Below, piece by piece: positions 51,813 through 63,279 of a stretch of DNA of 64,000 bases. The position numbers and the translations under genes were made by a program. The stretch comes from Shouchella shacheensis. GTDB lineage: Bacteria; Bacillota; Bacilli; Bacillales; Bacillaceae_D. Positions within the stretch are counted from its first letter, which is position 1. Each line of letters opens with the position of its first letter. The notes beneath the pieces are model-generated. The model saw only the letters and a program-made list of their open reading frames with translations, ran no database searches and had not been told where the DNA came from. The stretch covers positions 62,001-126,000 of the forward strand of contig NZ_LLYY01000006.1 of NCBI RefSeq assembly GCF_001484965.1. The letters are read 5' to 3'.

Positions 51813-52175
51813 TCATTCACTTAAGTAGCGTCTGATCACTCCTCTCACATCGTCAATGTCAAATGGTTTGGAGAAGTGCGTAAGTGCCCCATGTTCGAGT
51901 GCCTCGTTAATTAAGTTTAATTCCCCATACGCCGTCATCATGATCACCTTAATGTCTGGATCGTTTTGCTTCATTCGTTTTAAAATTTCAATCCCATCCA
52001 TCCCCGGTATTTTCATGTCGAGAAGAACCATGCTGATTTTTTCCGACTCTTGCACTTCAAGTGCCTCTTCCCCATTGGCGGCTTGATAAAGCACATACCC
52101 ATCTTTTTGTAAGACCTCGTTCAACAGCACACGTATCCCGTACTGATCATCTACAATTAGCACCTTACTCTCCAT
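51813..52175 (-). CDS. spo0F: sporulation phosphorelay response regulator Spo0F
   Basis: 120-residue single receiver domain relaying phosphate from sporulation kinases to Spo0B. Acidic pocket Asp9/Asp10, phospho-acceptor Asp53 in [11 protein letters not shown], and Lys103 in FSKPFD. A weak sigma-H-like pair (GCAGGGATT ... CACGAAC) lies upstream near 52210-52240. Ribosome binding site GGGGGGAG. Confidence 0.97.
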   Translation of the reverse strand: MESKVLIVDDQYGIRVLLNEVLQKDGYVLYQAANGEEALEVQESEKISMVLLDMKIPGMDGIEILKRMKQNDPDIKVIMMTAYGELNLINEALEHGALTHFSKPFDIDDVRGVIRRYLSE

Positions 52176-52299
52176 AGCTCTCCCCCCGATCCACCTTTTA
52201 CTACTAGAGTTCGTGTTCCCTGCTCCTAATCCCTGCTAGTCTTTAGCAATCCGCTAGAATCTGCTAAGATAGAAGCAAGCAGATAGGAGGAATACGTGC

Positions 52300-52812
52300 A
52301 TGCATAAACTGTTCACCACCCAACTCACTGGACTTCTCCAGAAATTACACGAGCAGCAAGAGGAAACCCTCGAGGATGCCGGGCGCCTCCTTGCGCAATC
52401 CATCGTCGCTGGAGGCACGATCTATGTACAAGGCTTTGGGGAAATGAAGTCTTGTGAGGAAGCAGCCGTTCACGGCGTAGAACAAATACAAGGCATCACA
52501 AGAATGAATCGCTCTTCCCTTCTAAATGGGCGTGATCGCGTTTTGCTCTTCACTACAAGTGCATACGACCAGGACGCGATTACTTCTGCCAAGCTCTACC
52601 AATCGATGCAGGTTCCTGTTATTGTTATCGCCTCAAATCGTAAGTTTGAGGAGGTCTCCGATGTCTTCATTGATTTAGGCGTCACCGGCAACCTCGTGCC
52701 TACAGATGGTGGGCATCGCATCGGAGATCCCGCTGCGCTAGCAGGACTCTTTGCTTACCGCTGCCTCTATTTAACCATCCATGACATCTTATCAGATAAT
52801 GAAGAGCTTTGA
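52300..52812 (+). CDS. ywjG: DUF2529 family protein YwjG
   Basis: 170 residues with a SIS-like sugar-isomerase fold pattern (GGTIYVQGFGEMKS, LLFTTSAYDQDA, VIVIASN). Function unknown. ATAGGAGGAAT precedes the ATG. Divergent from spo0F, convergent with pyrG, as in B. subtilis. Confidence 0.88.
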   Translation: MHKLFTTQLTGLLQKLHEQQEETLEDAGRLLAQSIVAGGTIYVQGFGEMKSCEEAAVHGVEQIQGITRMNRSSLLNGRDRVLLFTTSAYDQDAITSAKLYQSMQVPVIVIASNRKFEEVSDVFIDLGVTGNLVPTDGGHRIGDPAALAGLFAYRCLYLTIHDILSDNEEL

Positions 52813-52863
52813 TGAACAAAAATGACAAATGCGTTTTGTGCAAACAAACCTAATGGTCAGTTA

Positions 52864-52907
52864 GAACAAAAAACCGCCCTTCACACATAAGAATGCGAAA
52901 AGACGGC
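52864..52907 (-). terminator. terminator after pyrG
   Basis: On the minus strand AGCCGTCTTTTCGCA pairs imperfectly with TGTGTGAAGGGCGGT, followed by TTTTTTG. Confidence 0.7.
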
Positions 52908-52921
52908 TAACCATTGCAGAC

Positions 52922-54562
<1,641 letters not shown>

Positions 54563-54585
54563 CTAGTAGTGTTACCCTCTCAAAC

Positions 54586-54640
54586 ATAAAAAAAACAAAA
54601 GTGACACCACCCCCAAAAGGAGGGGGCACACTTTTGTTTT
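54586..54640 (-). promoter_or_regulatory. pyrG leader attenuator (terminator hairpin)
   Basis: CAAAAGTG and CACTTTTG (54596-54636) flank C5 and G5 runs, then a T-tract at 54595-54586. The pyrimidine-rich 5' arm (GCCCCCTCC) could pair with extra G residues added at the transcript start when CTP is low, as known for B. subtilis pyrG. Confidence 0.8.
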
Positions 54641-54685
54641 TACAACGTATTTTATCTAGTTTAGCTTTAAAAACGGTAGTAAGAA

Positions 54686-54725
54686 GCCCAAAAATGATTT
54701 TACCTAGAACGACTTAATAAGTCAA
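54686..54725 (-). promoter_or_regulatory. pyrG promoter with GGGC initiation site
   Basis: -35 TTGACT (54725-54720), 17-base spacer, -10 TAAAAT (54702-54697), then seven bases to GGGC at 54689-54686, the slippage-prone start known for pyrG. Confidence 0.82.
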
Positions 54726-54737
54726 TAGCAGAAACCA

Positions 54738-55244
54738 TTAATCGTCTTCTCGTTCTTCCCCTTCTTCATCATCATCAAAGTCAGAAAGGTCTTCTTTCTC
54801 GCCGTCCACCTCTTCACCTTCGTCTTGATCCTCTTCATCGGCTAGTTCATCGAGTTCATCTTCTAAGTCCTCGAATTCATCCTCTTCTTCAAACTCACCA
54901 TCCAGATCAAAGGTTTCGTCTTCATCGTTCGCAGGTTTCCGACGTTTCGCGGGCTTTGCCGAGTGTGTAATCTCTTCCTCTGCCTGCTCTTGTGGATACC
55001 AGACCTTTAGTCCCCATGTATTGTCACCAAGTGTAAGGAAGCGACCATCAATGTTCAAATCAGTGTATAAAAAGGAAATCCGCTCTTCCACTTGAGCCTT
55101 GGATAATTCTTTTACAGCAGCAACCTCTTCCAGCAAATCAAAGAAATTATACGGCTGTCGCTTTTCTTTCATTAACACATATGCGGTTTCAACCATTGAC
55201 ATTTCATTTAGCTCTTCGTTCGTCAAGGAATTCAAGTCCACCAC
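54738..55244 (-). CDS. rpoE: RNA polymerase delta subunit
   Basis: 168 residues: folded N-terminal domain (about 1-90, with [20 protein letters not shown]) and an unfolded, nearly all Asp/Glu tail. It aids polymerase recycling. Starts with two GTG codons (55244 and 55241); AAAGGG lies 9 bases upstream. Confidence 0.95.
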   Translation of the reverse strand: MVDLNSLTNEELNEMSMVETAYVLMKEKRQPYNFFDLLEEVAAVKELSKAQVEERISFLYTDLNIDGRFLTLGDNTWGLKVWYPQEQAEEEITHSAKPAKRRKPANDEDETFDLDGEFEEEDEFEDLEDELDELADEEDQDEGEEVDGEKEDLSDFDDDEEGEEREDD

Positions 55245-55358
55245 AGGAGCACGCCCTTTCCAATCAATCCAATTTAATCTAATGTTCCTATTCTATTCCA
55301 CGATCCCATGAAATCATACGTTTCATTATAAACATATTTCAATAATGAAAGCTAGTAA

Positions 55359-55480
55359 GAAAAGCGAAGGCGGGTCGCACAGAAGCGAGGATTTTGGAAG
55401 GCCTGGACTAGAAATCCTGGTTTTGGATTTCTGACCAGGACTGAAAAATCCCGAGCTTCTACCCGCCGCAGCTGGATCAA
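55359..55480 (+). repeat. unit A (alpha subtype), first of a tandem pair
   Basis: Almost identical to the next unit. Middle stem CCTGG/CCAGG. Preceded by GCTAGTAAG, a likely remnant of an earlier unit's end. Confidence 0.92.
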
Positions 55481-55602
55481 GAAAAGCGGAGGCGGGTCGC
55501 ACAGAAGCGAGGATTTTGGAAGGCCTGGATTAGAAATCCCGGTTTTGGATTTCTGACCAGGACTGAAAAATCCCGAGCTTCTACCCGCCGGAGCTGGATC
55601 AA
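55481..55602 (+). repeat. unit A (alpha subtype), second of a tandem pair
   Basis: Repeats the preceding 122 bases with only a few differences, a recent duplication. Confidence 0.92.
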
Positions 55603-55690
55603 GAAAAGCGGAGGCGCCCTGTTCACGAAGACAAGTTCTGGAGCGGCGGTAGTATCAAGTCCGAACTTGGCTTGATCTAGCGGCGTCGTT
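55603..55690 (+). repeat. unit B, truncated at its 3' end
   Basis: GAAAAGCGGAGGCGCCC to ATCTAGCGGCG; apical ATCAAGTC/GGCTTGAT. The closing GGGCGCC arm and GAGCTAGACAA end are missing. Confidence 0.85.
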
Positions 55691-55730
55691 CACCTCCCCT
55701 GGGGGCCATGGGAATAAAGCCTTTATGTCC

Positions 55731-55764
55731 ATGAAAAAAGCGCACTCCCATTGTGCGCTTTTTA
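55731..55764 (-). terminator. intrinsic terminator after the TetR gene
   Basis: AAAAAGCGCAC and GTGCGCTTTTT form a perfect stem around TCCCATT (55735-55763), with T-rich flank on the minus strand. Confidence 0.9.
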
Positions 55765-55772
55765 CCACCCGG

Positions 55773-56384
55773 TTACCAGCCGAGCAGCTGCCTTACTTGT
55801 AGCTCTGTGTACTCTTCTAGGCTGTACTGTTTTTGTATGACCCAGCCACGAAAGGTCCACATTTGCCCTTGAACCAGAATGTTCTGAGCAAGCAGTTTTA
55901 CTTCCTGCTCCTTCCGATCCAGCTCCCCATTAGCCACGCATTCCCGAATGATGGTCTCAATCATTTCCACCATTTCTAGTTCTTTGTTTAACACATAGGG
56001 AAGCGTTTCTTTCGGGAGAGACTTTGTTTCCTGATACATAACGAGCACTTCATCTTGCATATCATCAACAACGGAAAAGTACGCGCGGATGGCGGTTTCC
56101 AGCCGCTTCATAGCTGTTCCTGTCGTTTCGAGCTGGACACGCAGGCGCTCCGTTACTTGATCGTAGATGGAATCACAGACAAGATAAAGCACATCTTCCT
56201 TGGCCCCGATGTATTCATAGAGGGTGCCAATGCTGAAGCCGGACTCTTTCGCAATTTCACGTGTGGTTGTTCGGTGAAACCCTTTTTCGATGAAAAGACG
56301 GACCGCTCCTTTAATCATTTGCTCGCGCCGCTTTTTAATCAGCTGCTGGTCTTTCACCATCGAAGGCACAATTTTTTTAGACAA
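55773..56384 (-). CDS. TetR family regulator of acyl-CoA genes
   Basis: 203 residues. Helix-turn-helix at about 40-62 (TTTREIAKESGFSIGTLYEY), then a helical ligand domain. Closest in layout to FadR (YsiA) type regulators that sense acyl-CoA. TTG start at 56384; a weak AGGAAGTAGG lies upstream. It follows the acyl-CoA dehydrogenase gene by 76 bases in the same direction. Two palindromes in this cluster, 59658-59671 and 61889-61904, are likely operators. Confidence 0.88.
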   Translation of the reverse strand: MSKKIVPSMVKDQQLIKKRREQMIKGAVRLFIEKGFHRTTTREIAKESGFSIGTLYEYIGAKEDVLYLVCDSIYDQVTERLRVQLETTGTAMKRLETAIRAYFSVVDDMQDEVLVMYQETKSLPKETLPYVLNKELEMVEMIETIIRECVANGELDRKEQEVKLLAQNILVQGQMWTFRGWVIQKQYSLEEYTELQVRQLLGW

Positions 56385-56460
56385 TCGCTGTAACCTACTT
56401 CCTTAAAACGAAACCATTTTTTTCATCGTAACATGGACCACTGTCTCTATCAAAAAACTG

Positions 56461-57609
56461 TTACCCAGCAAGATGTCTGGCAATCACCATCTGCTGAATC
56501 TCGCTCGTGCCTTCATAAATTTCACACACTTTGGCATCACGAAAGAAGCGTTCAACCGGGTATTCCTTCATATACCCATAGCCTCCGAATACCTGAACCG
56601 CTTTTGTTGCCACTTCCATTGCCGTCCGAGAGGCAAACAGCTTTGCCATGGAGGCTTCTTTGGAGCAAGAGAGATTTTTTTCCTTACGGGAGGCAGCATA
56701 ATAGGTGAGTTGTCTAGCTGCCTCGACCTCCGTCGCCATGTCTGCAAGCTTAAACGCCATCCCTTGGTGGGCAGAGAGGGTCTTGCCAAACTGTTTTCGT
56801 TCGTTTGCATAAGTGGTCGCGGCTTCAAGCGCGGCTTCTGCAATGCCAAGCGACTGTGCGGCGATCCCAATCCTTCCCGAGTTTAAGTTTGAGAGAGCGA
56901 TTTTCAATCCTTCGCCTTCCTTGCCAAGCAGCTGATCAGCGGGAATGCGGCAGTTCTCAAATAAAATCTCCGTTGTGGTCGAACCGTATAAGCCGAGCTT
57001 CTTCTCTTTTTTTCCGATCACCAATCCCTCTGTCCCTGCTTCCACAATGAACGCAGAAATTCCCTTTGAGCCAGCGGAGGGGTCGGTGACAGCAAAAACA
57101 ATATAAGACCCGGCCTCCCCACCATTTGTAATGAATACTTTCGCTCCGTTTAACACATAGTCTTCGCCCACGCGCTCAGCCTTCGTTTGCAAAGACTTGG
57201 CGTCACTACCAGCATTCGGCTCCGTTAAAGCGAAAGCGCCAATCTGAGTTCCTGACGCTAAATCAGGAACGTATTTTTTCTTTTGTGCTTCTGTGCCATA
57301 ATCGACAATAGGCATAATACCAACCGAGGTATGCACACTCATAATGAGGCCAAGTGCAGCGCTCGCTTTTGAAACCTCGTGGACGGCAATGATGTAGGAA
57401 GTAAAGTCCATGCCCGCGCCACCGTGCTCTTCTGGAATGGGGATGCCCATCAAACCGAGCTCGCCCATCTTCTCAATGACAGTGCGAGGAAAGGTTTCAT
57501 GTTCTTCCATATCAGCAACAGCGGGGGCAATTTGCTCCTTGGCAAAATCCTGGACCATTTTTTGCATCATCGTCTGTTCATCATTGAAGAAACCGTTACT
57601 CATACGCAT
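56461..57609 (-). CDS. acdA: acyl-CoA dehydrogenase
   Basis: 382-residue FAD enzyme for the first step of beta-oxidation of short or branched acyl-Co[13 protein letters not shown] and [10 protein letters not shown] are FAD-binding; the catalytic Glu is in [12 protein letters not shown] 57609 (MRMSNGFF) overlaps the hbd end; ATG 57603 is equally possible, both after AGGGGG. Last structural gene before the regulator. Confidence 0.93.
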   Translation of the reverse strand: MRMSNGFFNDEQTMMQKMVQDFAKEQIAPAVADMEEHETFPRTVIEKMGELGLMGIPIPEEHGGAGMDFTSYIIAVHEVSKASAALGLIMSVHTSVGIMPIVDYGTEAQKKKYVPDLASGTQIGAFALTEPNAGSDAKSLQTKAERVGEDYVLNGAKVFITNGGEAGSYIVFAVTDPSAGSKGISAFIVEAGTEGLVIGKKEKKLGLYGSTTTEILFENCRIPADQLLGKEGEGLKIALSNLNSGRIGIAAQSLGIAEAALEAATTYANERKQFGKTLSAHQGMAFKLADMATEVEAARQLTYYAASRKEKNLSCSKEASMAKLFASRTAMEVATKAVQVFGGYGYMKEYPVERFFRDAKVCEIYEGTSEIQQMVIARHLAG

Positions 57610-58447
57610 AAAACCCCCTGCCCGATTTTTTACCGAGCCAGCCAGCTTGCACGTATTTGCGCAACAATGGACAAGGTCGGTACTTATCATCGCCAAACCC
57701 GTTATGCATCACTTCCATAATCGACAGGCATGTATCAAGCCCTATAAAATCCGCAAGCGTCAGCGGTCCCATCGGATGATTCATTCCTAGCTTCATGACC
57801 TCATCAATGTCACGGGGAGAAGCAACGCCCTCGTACACGGTGAAAATCGCTTCGTTGATCATTGGCATCAGCACACGGTTGGAAACAAAGCCAGGAAAAT
57901 CTTCCACGCTCACCGGCTGTTTATCCAGCTGCCTTGCCAATGCTTCAACCGTTTCAAAAACCTCTCGATCCGTTGCTAGACCGCGGATCACTTCCACAAG
58001 CTTCATCTTTGGGACTGGATTCATAAAATGCATACCGATCACATGCGTCGGGCGATTGGTGGCACTGGCAATGTCAGTGATTGGGAGAGAGGACGTATTG
58101 GTAGCAAGAATCGCCCCCTCGCTCGAAAACTCATCAAGAGCTCTGAAAAGCTGTTTCTTGATTTCTGTGTTTTCTGTTGCCGCTTCAATGACGATGTCGG
58201 CACGCTCCGCATCCACAAGATCAGCAGTCAGTGTCACTCGTTGAAGCGCCTCCACTTTTTCCGTTTCGCTCATTCTCCCTTTTTCTACCGACCGATTCAG
58301 GCGACGCTCAATCCCGTTCTTGCCTTCCTCGCATAACTCCAGCTTCTGATCATGCAAATAAACCGTGAAGCCTTTAACCGCATGAACTTCCGCAATCCCG
58401 GCCCCCATTTGCCCCGCGCCAACGACCATAACTGTTTTGATGTTCAT
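57596..58447 (-). CDS. hbd: 3-hydroxyacyl-CoA dehydrogenase (MmgB/Hbd type)
   Basis: 283 residues; NAD Rossmann [13 protein letters not shown], catalytic His in GMHFMNPVP, and [15 protein letters not shown]. Strong AAGGAGGAGG ahead of the ATG. One base separates it from the thiolase stop, and its end overlaps acdA, so the three are translationally linked. Confidence 0.95.
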   Translation of the reverse strand: MNIKTVMVVGAGQMGAGIAEVHAVKGFTVYLHDQKLELCEEGKNGIERRLNRSVEKGRMSETEKVEALQRVTLTADLVDAERADIVIEAATENTEIKKQLFRALDEFSSEGAILATNTSSLPITDIASATNRPTHVIGMHFMNPVPKMKLVEVIRGLATDREVFETVEALARQLDKQPVSVEDFPGFVSNRVLMPMINEAIFTVYEGVASPRDIDEVMKLGMNHPMGPLTLADFIGLDTCLSIMEVMHNGFGDDKYRPCPLLRKYVQAGWLGKKSGRGFYAYE

Positions 58448-58448
58448 G

Positions 58449-59630
58449 CTACGCCTCCTCCTTCACATGGATCAATACCGCATCCCCTTGACCGCCGCCA
58501 CTACAAATTGAGGCGATCCCGTATCCGCCACCTCGACGATTCAGTTCATAGGCAAGCGTCAGCACAATACGCGCGCCGCTCGCCCCAATTGGGTGACCAT
58601 ACGCAACAGCGCCTCCGTTCACATTGACACGCTCTGGGTCTAGCCCTGCTAATTGATGACTCGCAAGCGCCACGGTCGCAAATGCTTCGTTAATTTCGAA
58701 TAACTTGATCTCGCTAACGTCTAGCTTCGCCTTGGTTAATAGTTCGGTGATCACAAGCCCCGGCGTCTTCGGAAAATCTTCTGGTTTCACTGCAATAGAC
58801 GTGTGCGCTTCAATCGTCGCAAGAGGGATCTTTCCCTCTGCCTCTGCCTTTTCTTCACTCATGAGCAGCATCGCGCAGGCGCCGTCATTCACACCCGGTG
58901 CATTGCCTGCCGTGATGGTACCGTCTTTTTCAAAAGCTGGCTTTAAGCGTGCAAGTTTCTCATAGCTTGCATCTGCTCGCGGTGCCTCGTCTTTATCAAC
59001 CGTCGTCACGTTTCCTTTGCGATCCTTAACATCAACAGGAACCAGCTCCTCGGCAATCGCTCGGGCAGCAAGCCCGGCGCGTTGTTGACTGCGCAAGGCC
59101 CACCTATCCTGACTCTCCCTGGAAATGTCGAGCTCTTTTGCGGTCTGGCTTCCGTATACCCCCATATGCACATCCCGAAAGGAGCAGGTCAACCCGTCAT
59201 ACACCATGCCATCGACAAGCTTCGCGTCTCCCATGCGAGCGCCGAAACGGGCTTTAGGCGCATAGTAAGGCGCATTGGACATCGACTCCATGCCGCCTGC
59301 TAACACGACTTCTGACTCTCCAACTCGTATTGAGTTGTCTCCAAGCGTGATCGCCCGCATCCCAGACGCACAGACCTTATTCACGGTTTGCGTTCGCACG
59401 CTCCATGGGATGCCAGCTGCTTCCTGTGCTTGCCGAGACGGAAGTTGACCTTGCCCGGCCTGTAGCACATTGCCCATGATCACTTCGTCCACGTTTTCTG
59501 CTTGCCAGTCCCCTCGAGTCAACGTTTCCTTTAGTGCCACCCCACCTAACTCCGCGGCCTTAAACGAGGCCAAACTTCCACCAAACTTGCCAATAGGCGT
59601 CCGTGCGCCGCTTACGATTACGGTTTTCAT
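58449..59630 (-). CDS. thlA: acetyl-CoA acetyltransferase (thiolase)
   Basis: 393 residues. Acyl-accepting Cys in [11 protein letters not shown], His in [10 protein letters not shown], second Cys in [13 protein letters not shown] 59630 preferred; TTG codons at 59636/59639 are close to GGGGAG. First gene of the thl-hbd-acd set, like mmgABC. With only short-chain genes, synthesis or oxidation direction cannot be fixed. Confidence 0.94.
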   Translation of the reverse strand: MKTVIVSGARTPIGKFGGSLASFKAAELGGVALKETLTRGDWQAENVDEVIMGNVLQAGQGQLPSRQAQEAAGIPWSVRTQTVNKVCASGMRAITLGDNSIRVGESEVVLAGGMESMSNAPYYAPKARFGARMGDAKLVDGMVYDGLTCSFRDVHMGVYGSQTAKELDISRESQDRWALRSQQRAGLAARAIAEELVPVDVKDRKGNVTTVDKDEAPRADASYEKLARLKPAFEKDGTITAGNAPGVNDGACAMLLMSEEKAEAEGKIPLATIEAHTSIAVKPEDFPKTPGLVITELLTKAKLDVSEIKLFEINEAFATVALASHQLAGLDPERVNVNGGAVAYGHPIGASGARIVLTLAYELNRRGGGYGIASICSGGGQGDAVLIHVKEEA

Positions 59631-59657
59631 TTTCAACAATCTCCCCTTATTTCTTAT

Positions 59658-59671
59658 TGAGCGAACGCTCA
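59658..59671. promoter_or_regulatory. palindromic operator upstream of thiolase
   Basis: TGAGCG-AA-CGCTCA is a perfect 6-2-6 palindrome about 28 bases before the ATG, matching in shape the site at 61890-61903. Probable binding site of the TetR regulator. Confidence 0.7.
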
Positions 59672-59738
59672 GTCATTTATACTGTATAAGGAGAGACACA
59701 AGAGCATAAACTCTGTGTCTTCCCCGTATTGCTTTTGA

Positions 59739-61835
59739 CTACGCGGATGCTTCTTTTGGCTCCTCCATGGAACGCTCGAGAATTTCTACAACATCAAGCG
59801 TTTGGACATCGTCTTCTTGCTCAAGCGCTTTTGTGCCGTCGCTTAGCATTGTTAAGCAATACGGGCACGCGCTTCCAATGACCGATGGGGCGACTGCAAG
59901 CGCTTGCTCAGCCCGCGCAACGTTCACCCGCTGGCCTTTGTCTTCTTCCATCCACATCATGCCCCCTCCAGCGCCACAGCACATGCCGTTCTCACGGTTG
60001 CGCTCCATCTCGACAACGTTAACGCCCGGGATATGCGATAGAATTTCACGTGGAGGATCGTAGACGTTGTTATAGCGTCCTAGGTAGCAGGAATCGTGGA
60101 AGACGATGGTTTCGTTCACTTCCTTTGTTGGCTTGAGCTTTCCTTCTTGCAGAAGCTTTGCAAGCAGCTCCGTATGATGGTAAACTTCGACATCGTTAAG
60201 CCCAAATTCCGGGTATTCATTCTTGAATGTATTGTAAGCATGTGGGTCAATCGTGACAATTTTTTGGATGTCATTCTTTTGAAAGAGTTCGATGTTAGCA
60301 GTTGCGAGTTCCTGGAATAAAAACTCGTTTCCAAGCCTTCGTGGTGTGTCACCAGAGTTCTTTTCCTTATTCCCGATAATCGCAAACTTTACCCCTGCTA
60401 GATTCAACAGTTTCGCAAACGACTGGGCAACCTTCTGGCTACGGTTATCATATGCACCCATGGAGCCAGCAAAGAACAAATACTCAAATTCTTCGTCTTT
60501 TTTCTTAAGCTCTTTCACGGTTGGCACATCAATATCGTCGCGCCCATCGCGCCAGTTTTCACGTTCTTTACGGCTGATGCCCCATGGGTTTCCTTGACGT
60601 TCAATGTTTTGCATCGCCCGCTGTGCATCCGGATCCATTTTCCCTTCCGTTAGAACAAGGTAACGGCGCAGATCAATAATCTTGTCAACATGTTCATTCA
60701 TTACTGGACATTGATCTTCACAGTTTCGACACGTTGTGCATGCCCAAATTTCATCTTCTGTAATGACATCGCCAATTAAACGTACGTCATACCCCGCGGC
60801 TGCTTCATCTTGCGCCCCTTGGGCGGCCAAGGTGTTCGCCGTCGTGTTAGAAAAGGCGAAAGCCGGCATCCATGGTGAACGGGAGGTAATCGCTGCCCCT
60901 TTTTCCGTTAGATGGTCCCGCATTCTCAGGAGCAGATCCATTGGCGAAAGCATTTTTCCCGTTCCTGTGGCCGGGCACATATTCGTGCAGCGTCCGCACT
61001 CCACGCAGGCATAGAGGTCCAGAAGCTGCTTTTGATTAAAATCTTCAACCTTACCGACACCAAACTCTTCAACATCTTCCTGTTCAAAGTCAATCGGCGC
61101 AAGACGTCCAACTTCATGGGTCCGTCCTAGGAATGTATTCGCCGGACCAGCAATTAAGTGCGCATGCTTGGACTGGGGAACATAGACAAGGAACGCTAAC
61201 AAAAACAATAAGTGAGACCACCAGAAGACAAAAAACAGCACCATCGCTGCTTCAACTGGCAACCAACTCGTCACCGAAGCTACCGCCGTAGCCAGAGGCT
61301 CAAAGCCAGTCAACGGCTTGTCGAGCCAAATCATTTCCATCCCTTTAGCGATGGTCTTTGAAACCATGAGTCCACCGATAAAAATCAGGACAAGACCAGC
61401 TTTCCAGCCTCTTTTCAGGCGGACCATCTTCTCCATATAACGGCGATAAAACGCCCAGACTACCGCAATTAAGATCATCGCAACAACGATTTCCTGGAAC
61501 AACGTGAAATATGGGTAAACGGGACCGAGCGGCAGATGAGACCCTGGTGCCAGTCCTTTCCAAATCAAGTCAATCGCGCCAAATTGCACAAGCAAAAAGC
61601 CGTAGAAGAACATCACGTGAATGATGCCGCTCTTTTTGTCTTTCAACAGCTTCTTATGTCCAAACACATTCGTCCAGATCGCATGCAGGCGTTCGTTTAA
61701 CGTTTGCTCAAACTCTACTTTTCGACCAAGCTTAATAAAGCGGACCCTGGTCATGAGAACTGAGGAAAATAAATAGATTGCGTAACCGGTTACAAGAATG
61801 AACACTATCCAATTAACGATTAAAAAAGCTTCCAC
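59739..61835 (-). CDS. ywjF: membrane-bound heterodisulfide-reductase-like iron-sulfur oxidoreductase (YwjF)
   Basis: 698 residues. N-terminal five or six membrane helices like nitrate reductase gamma (about 1-220), then two 4Fe-4S motifs (Cys277, 280, 283, 287 and Cys366, 369, 372, 376) and two CCG-type domains (HDSCYLGRYN; CCGAGGGMMW). Probably passes electrons from acyl-CoA oxidation via ETF to quinone. GTG 61835 has GGGGGAG upstream and starts MEAFLIVNW; the frame to 61946 overlaps the operator and is rejected. Confidence 0.92.
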   Translation of the reverse strand: MEAFLIVNWIVFILVTGYAIYLFSSVLMTRVRFIKLGRKVEFEQTLNERLHAIWTNVFGHKKLLKDKKSGIIHVMFFYGFLLVQFGAIDLIWKGLAPGSHLPLGPVYPYFTLFQEIVVAMILIAVVWAFYRRYMEKMVRLKRGWKAGLVLIFIGGLMVSKTIAKGMEMIWLDKPLTGFEPLATAVASVTSWLPVEAAMVLFFVFWWSHLLFLLAFLVYVPQSKHAHLIAGPANTFLGRTHEVGRLAPIDFEQEDVEEFGVGKVEDFNQKQLLDLYACVECGRCTNMCPATGTGKMLSPMDLLLRMRDHLTEKGAAITSRSPWMPAFAFSNTTANTLAAQGAQDEAAAGYDVRLIGDVITEDEIWACTTCRNCEDQCPVMNEHVDKIIDLRRYLVLTEGKMDPDAQRAMQNIERQGNPWGISRKERENWRDGRDDIDVPTVKELKKKDEEFEYLFFAGSMGAYDNRSQKVAQSFAKLLNLAGVKFAIIGNKEKNSGDTPRRLGNEFLFQELATANIELFQKNDIQKIVTIDPHAYNTFKNEYPEFGLNDVEVYHHTELLAKLLQEGKLKPTKEVNETIVFHDSCYLGRYNNVYDPPREILSHIPGVNVVEMERNRENGMCCGAGGGMMWMEEDKGQRVNVARAEQALAVAPSVIGSACPYCLTMLSDGTKALEQEDDVQTLDVVEILERSMEEPKEASA

Positions 61836-61888
61836 GATTTTCTCCCCCTCACCTCTAGTTGTCTTTTTGTAAGTATACCACAAGTTTT

Positions 61889-61904
61889 GTGAATGAGCAT
61901 TCAC
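61889..61904. promoter_or_regulatory. palindromic operator between ywjF and clsB
   Basis: GTGAATG-AG-CATTCAC is a perfect 16-bp palindrome; its core TGAATGAGCATTCA has the same 6-2-6 form as the thiolase site and resembles FadR half-sites. Confidence 0.7.
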
Positions 61905-61970
61905 TCGGATGAAATTTTTAAAACATTTTTCCGTTACATTGATCACACGGCAAACAAGAAGAGGTGGTGG

Positions 61971-63239
61971 ATGAAAAAGGATAACCTGGGTACTCTAGCA
62001 AAGAGGAACATCATTCGAAGGGAGTGCTTAGTAGTGACCATCTTTCTGTCCATTCTTATCGCCGTCATCCTCTTAGTCCTCTTGCTTGTCTGGCTGCGCT
62101 ACGATTATGTTCACGGCTTGCAAGAGCTCAGAAATCAAGCCGAGCCCTTTAAACCACTGACTCACAATGGTTCGCTCGAGTTGCTAACGACGGGAGAGAA
62201 TTTCTTTGACGTCTTCCTTAGTGATGTTCGTGGGGCTAGTCACCATGTACATATTCTTTTTTATATTTTTAGGGACGATGCAATTGGTAAGCGTGTAATC
62301 GATCAGCTGATGAAGAAAGCGGAGGACGGAGTAGACGTGCGTCTCCTCATCGATCGCTTTGGTTGCAAACTTAAACGCTCAAGTCGAAAAAAGTTAGAAA
62401 AAGCAGGGGTTCACTTTGTCTACTCAGACAAACCCAAAGGCCCTTACTGGTTTTTTTCTCTTAATAAGCGGAACCACCGAAAAATCGCAGTCATCGACGG
62501 GCACACCGCCTACATAGGCGGGTACAACGTCGGCGATGAATACCTCGGCCGTGATCCAACATTTGGTTTCTGGCGTGATTTCCATTTAAAACTAACAGGA
62601 GAAGGCGTACAGGAAGTTCAACGCCAATACGTGAGCGATTGGCAGCGAGCCACAGGGAAAGCCATAGAGGGGCAAGCATACTACCCAGTGCTTTCGGAAG
62701 GCCCGCACCGCTTCCGCCTCCTTGGAACCAACGGCGTCTACTTGGAGGAAACATTGCTTCCCCTCATTAAAGAAGCAAAGACACAAATTCTCCTCGGAAC
62801 GCCTTACTATGTTCCAACAAAACGATTGCAAAAGGCGGTCATTGAAGCCGTTAAGCGAGGCGTGGACGTGCAAGTCCTTCTGCCAGAAAAAGCAGACCAT
62901 CCCCTCATTAAGCACGCAGCCACCCCTTTTCTAATCGAGATCATTAAAGCAGGGGTTCGTGTGTTTCACTATTACCGTGGCTTCTATCATGTAAAAGCGA
63001 TGGTCGTCGATGGGAAACATTGCCTTACGGGTACAGCCAATTTTGACCGCCGCAGCTTTCATTTAAATCATGAGATGAGCTGCTATATCGAAGGAGAAGC
63101 GTTCTCAAAAGAGGTATACGACGTGCTTGAGCACGATTTTTCTATTTCCACACGCGTCAGCTTAGAGACATTAAAAAAACGCTCCCTCCTCGATCGAGGC
63201 AAGGAGCGCGTTGCGATGGTGATTGTCGATCTTTTTTAG
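61971..63239 (+). CDS. clsB: cardiolipin synthase (ClsB/YwjE type)
   Basis: 422 residues from ATG 61971, or 401 from GTG 62034, which has AAGGGAG upstream and matches the usual length; both are possible. One membrane helix, then two phospholipase D motifs: HRKIAVIDG and HVKAMVVDG, each with the later GG or TANFD partner. Joins two phosphatidylglycerols to cardiolipin, a lipid abundant in alkaliphiles. Divergent from ywjF as in B. subtilis. Confidence 0.93.
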   Translation: MKKDNLGTLAKRNIIRRECLVVTIFLSILIAVILLVLLLVWLRYDYVHGLQELRNQAEPFKPLTHNGSLELLTTGENFFDVFLSDVRGASHHVHILFYIFRDDAIGKRVIDQLMKKAEDGVDVRLLIDRFGCKLKRSSRKKLEKAGVHFVYSDKPKGPYWFFSLNKRNHRKIAVIDGHTAYIGGYNVGDEYLGRDPTFGFWRDFHLKLTGEGVQEVQRQYVSDWQRATGKAIEGQAYYPVLSEGPHRFRLLGTNGVYLEETLLPLIKEAKTQILLGTPYYVPTKRLQKAVIEAVKRGVDVQVLLPEKADHPLIKHAATPFLIEIIKAGVRVFHYYRGFYHVKAMVVDGKHCLTGTANFDRRSFHLNHEMSCYIEGEAFSKEVYDVLEHDFSISTRVSLETLKKRSLLDRGKERVAMVIVDLF

Positions 63240-63279
63240 CGCTGCATGAAACCGTCTTAGATATGCTCGGGTTCGTTTT

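Noticed and set aside
55359-55690. CRISPR array
   Set aside because: Units are about 120 bases, directly adjoining, palindromic and without unique spacers; no cas genes are in the window.
61836-61946. N-terminal extension of YwjF by 37 residues
   Set aside because: It would cover the palindromic operator and promoter and lacks a ribosome binding site; GTG 61835 has a strong one.
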